Of a stretch of DNA of 63,504 nucleotides, positions 61,559-63,504 are shown piece by piece. The notes beneath the pieces were generated by a model. That model had not been told where the DNA came from. It did not search any database and was given only the letters and a program-made list of their open reading frames with translations. The stretch comes from Chromatiales bacterium (GTDB lineage: Bacteria > Pseudomonadota > Gammaproteobacteria > Chromatiales > Chromatiaceae). The stretch spans positions 1-63,504 of the forward strand of contig JANTHJ010000006.1 of the NCBI GenBank assembly GCA_024762475.1. Reading direction: 5' to 3'. Numbering within the stretch: position 1 is the stretch's first letter; each line of letters opens with the position of its first letter. Position numbers and translations under genes: made by a program.

Positions 61559-62718
61559 GCACCGGCCTGCTGCAATGGAAAGGCCGGTCGGGGCCACTGC
61601 GCGGGCGGGTCGTCCTCCAATACATGGCGACGCATGGCGGCATCGGTCACCGCATAGCCCCAATTGATCAGGTGGCCCTGCTCGGCAACGGTGAAGTGAT
61701 TCAGGCGCGTGCGCACCCCGGACTGGGCCTGCGTGACTGCGTTGTCATCGGTCAGTGGCGGGGCCTTGCCCGCCTCGGCCAGGGCATAGTCGGCGATACG
61801 GGTGGCGATGCCCCAATAGGTTCCGTTCTGTCGCCCGGCCACGAAATCGCCGATCAGGTCACGGGTGCGCAGGGCACGGGTCTGAGAGCTGATGATGTCG
61901 ATCACGCGCAGGGTGTAGTGCAGCTGACCGAGCCAGCGGACGCGCCTGGGATGAGTGACCTTGAGCGGCGCCCCGGCATCGCTCACCAGCACCGTGTCGC
62001 ACTTGCGCGCAATGGTCTCCAGGCCGAGGTTGTCGTAGACCCCACCGTCGGCGAGGAACAGGTGTCTGCGCAGATCCTCGAACCGATGAAGGTCGGCGCC
62101 TTCGGTCTGTTTCCAGTCACCGGGATCGAGGTCCAGTCGGATGGGGCAGAACACGGGCGGAAAGGCACTCGAGGCGGCCACCGCCTCGGCCAGCGAGACC
62201 TTGGGGCGGGGCAACAGGCCCACACGGTAGTCGCCAATGTGGTCGCTTCGCATGCGGACACTGACACCGGTCTGCAGACTGGTCGCATAGAGGGTGAAAC
62301 GCGGTCCCTGCCCTTTCTGTGGCAGATCCTGGAGCGTGGCCTGGCCGAAAAGGTAGCGACGGTAGGCGGCGGCAACGAGTTGTCCCGGGTGATGGAAGGG
62401 GCTGAGCAACCCCAGCAGGACCGCCGGGACATCGATGGTCCGGGCGCAGAATTTCTCCAGCGGCCAGGCGATCTCCCGCTCGAAGTTGCTTGCGACTCCG
62501 TGTCTATCGAAGTCGAGTTTCGGCCAACGGAAGGCCAGCCAGGCCGCGGTGATGGAGCCACCAGAGACGCTGCTCACCTCGTCGAGGCGCGGCAGCCAGC
62601 CCAGTTCATTGAGGCGCCAGAGCGCCCCTATATGGAACAGCGTGGCCCGAAAGCCGCCCCCCGAAAGGGCCAGTCCTGTGCGTCCACCGCGAGAGTCCTG
62701 CTCTTGCCCTGCCTCCAT
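61555..62718 (-). CDS. Patatin-like phospholipase
   Basis: Serine lipase acting on membrane phospholipids. The 387-residue protein has the oxyanion loop LALSGGGFRATLFHIGAL (16-33), nucleophile Ser52 in SVSGGS and catalytic Asp224 in FLADGGVYDN. It also has an AVAASSAFPPVFCPIRL segment. No signal peptide. The start MEAGQEQDSR has GGAG just upstream; longer frames run into the divergent promoter region. A TATAGT box lies about 40 bp upstream on this strand. First gene of the caspase operon. Confidence 0.9.
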   Translation of the reverse strand: MEAGQEQDSRGGRTGLALSGGGFRATLFHIGALWRLNELGWLPRLDEVSSVSGGSITAAWLAFRWPKLDFDRHGVASNFEREIAWPLEKFCARTIDVPAVLLGLLSPFHHPGQLVAAAYRRYLFGQATLQDLPQKGQGPRFTLYATSLQTGVSVRMRSDHIGDYRVGLLPRPKVSLAEAVAASSAFPPVFCPIRLDLDPGDWKQTEGADLHRFEDLRRHLFLADGGVYDNLGLETIARKCDTVLVSDAGAPLKVTHPRRVRWLGQLHYTLRVIDIISSQTRALRTRDLIGDFVAGRQNGTYWGIATRIADYALAEAGKAPPLTDDNAVTQAQSGVRTRLNHFTVAEQGHLINWGYAVTDAAMRRHVLEDDPPAQWPRPAFPLQQAGA

Positions 62719-62911
62719 CCCAGCTCCGAGTGTGCCCCATCCCCCTCCACTATAGCCACTTTTTCGATACCCGCATGTAGCCGATTCTGTGAACGACAAA
62801 AGGCTGTCTGCCCATCCGCGATCGATGATGCATTGCAAGGACAAGGGACTTGACCGACGATGGCCCCCGGCCGGCGAGGTCGACCCGGAACACCCTGCGG
62901 AGAAGAACCCG

Positions 62912-63504
62912 ATGCCGAAACCCGTCCTGATCATCCAGCTGCGCCCAGAGGACGAGACTGCCGATAACGAGTACGAGGCCTTTCTGCGCTATGGCGAGCT
63001 GGAGCCCGCGGAGACCGCGCGCATGCGCATCGAGCAGAGCGGGCTGCCCGCCTCGCTGGATCTCGATGACTATAGCGCCATCATCGTCGGCGGCAGCCCC
63101 TTCGACATCAGCACGCCAGAGGCGGACAAGCAGCCCATTCAGAAAAAAATAGAGGCCGATTTCCATGGCCTGTTGAAGGAGGTCGTGGTGCGGGACTTCC
63201 CCTTCCTCGGCGCCTGCTCCGGCAACGGCCTGCTGGGGTCCTTTCTGGGCGCCAGGATCTCCCGCCGCTATGGCGAGCCGGTCGGCTGCTTTCCCGTCCT
63301 TCTCACCGAGGCCGGGCGCGACGACCCCCTGCTCGCCGGCTTCCCCGACACCATCGAGGTGATGCTGGGACACAAGGAGGCCTGCGACGAGGTCCCGCCC
63401 GGCGCCACCCTGCTGATTCGCGGCGAGGCCTGCCCGGTGCAGATGTTCCGCGTCGGCCGCAACGTCTACGCCACTCAGTTTCACCCCGAGGGCGATCCGG
63501 AGGG
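62912..63504 (+). CDS. Class I glutamine amidotransferase-like protein (partial)
   Basis: An open frame with no stop before the window edge, at least 197 residues. It has SAIIVGGSPFDIS, the nucleophile elbow FLGACSGNGLLG (Cys102) and the catalytic His191/Glu193 of TQFHPEGDPE, so it is a GuaA-type standalone GATase domain. The usual elbow is GxCxGxQ; here the last position is Gly. GGAG lies 9 bases before the ATG. It is divergent from the patatin operon. Substrate unknown. Confidence 0.85.
   Translation, partial: MPKPVLIIQLRPEDETADNEYEAFLRYGELEPAETARMRIEQSGLPASLDLDDYSAIIVGGSPFDISTPEADKQPIQKKIEADFHGLLKEVVVRDFPFLGACSGNGLLGSFLGARISRRYGEPVGCFPVLLTEAGRDDPLLAGFPDTIEVMLGHKEACDEVPPGATLLIRGEACPVQMFRVGRNVYATQFHPEGDPE

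Overview
The window reads as a high-GC chromosome segment from a gammaproteobacterium. The core gene order supports this: 16S rRNA, tyrS, an M23 peptidase, anmK, erpA, a bactofilin and argC; then rpoZ-spoT, gmk, yicC, rph and rdgB; then a complete System I ccmABCDEFGHI operon. tyrS-M23-anmK-erpA-argC next to an rrn operon is also seen in pseudomonads. The long C-rich intergenic repeats and overall style suggest a Chromatiales-like lineage to me, but the species is not determinable by eye.

Positions 1-42621 are mostly housekeeping. They hold the 5-prime end of a minus-strand rRNA operon with two strong tandem promoters, then cell-wall recycling and Fe-S genes. A thiD-thiE-hemL-DedA-phosphatase-SRPBCC run with overlapping ends follows, then aroG-type DAHP synthase, the stringent response and nucleotide genes, a Ser/Thr kinase/PP2C pair, three small exported proteins, rep helicase, a di-heme cytochrome, a Crp/Fnr regulator and the ccm operon. 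At least four MITE-like inverted-repeat elements lie between genes here.

At 42800-43311 there is a tRNA-Arg(CCG). Its promoter and 5-prime end are tandemly repeated upstream, and its 3-prime end is duplicated downstream as a 51-bp direct repeat. Such a tRNA-end duplication is a common mark of past integration, although no integrase is visible.

Positions 43328-62718 form a 19-kb run of minus-strand genes with an accessory character. Transcription starts from a divergent region near 62.8 kb. The first block is patatin phospholipase, C14 caspase, an unknown beta-sandwich protein and an MBL-fold hydrolase, all with 4-base start/stop overlaps. Next comes an 1883-residue protein with two alpha/beta-hydrolase domains, a CHAT protease domain and a helical-repeat tail. 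The second block is an animal-type heme peroxidase closely resembling plant alpha-dioxygenases, a catalase-like protein, two unknown proteins, a Dyp-type peroxidase and a second catalase-like protein.

My main hypothesis is that this is a lipid-oxidation (oxylipin-like) and protease conflict locus. Lipases would release fatty acids, the dioxygenase would make hydroperoxides, and the catalase-like proteins and Dyp would convert them, with caspase/CHAT proteases as sensors or effectors. The window ends inside a plus-strand class I glutamine amidotransferase.
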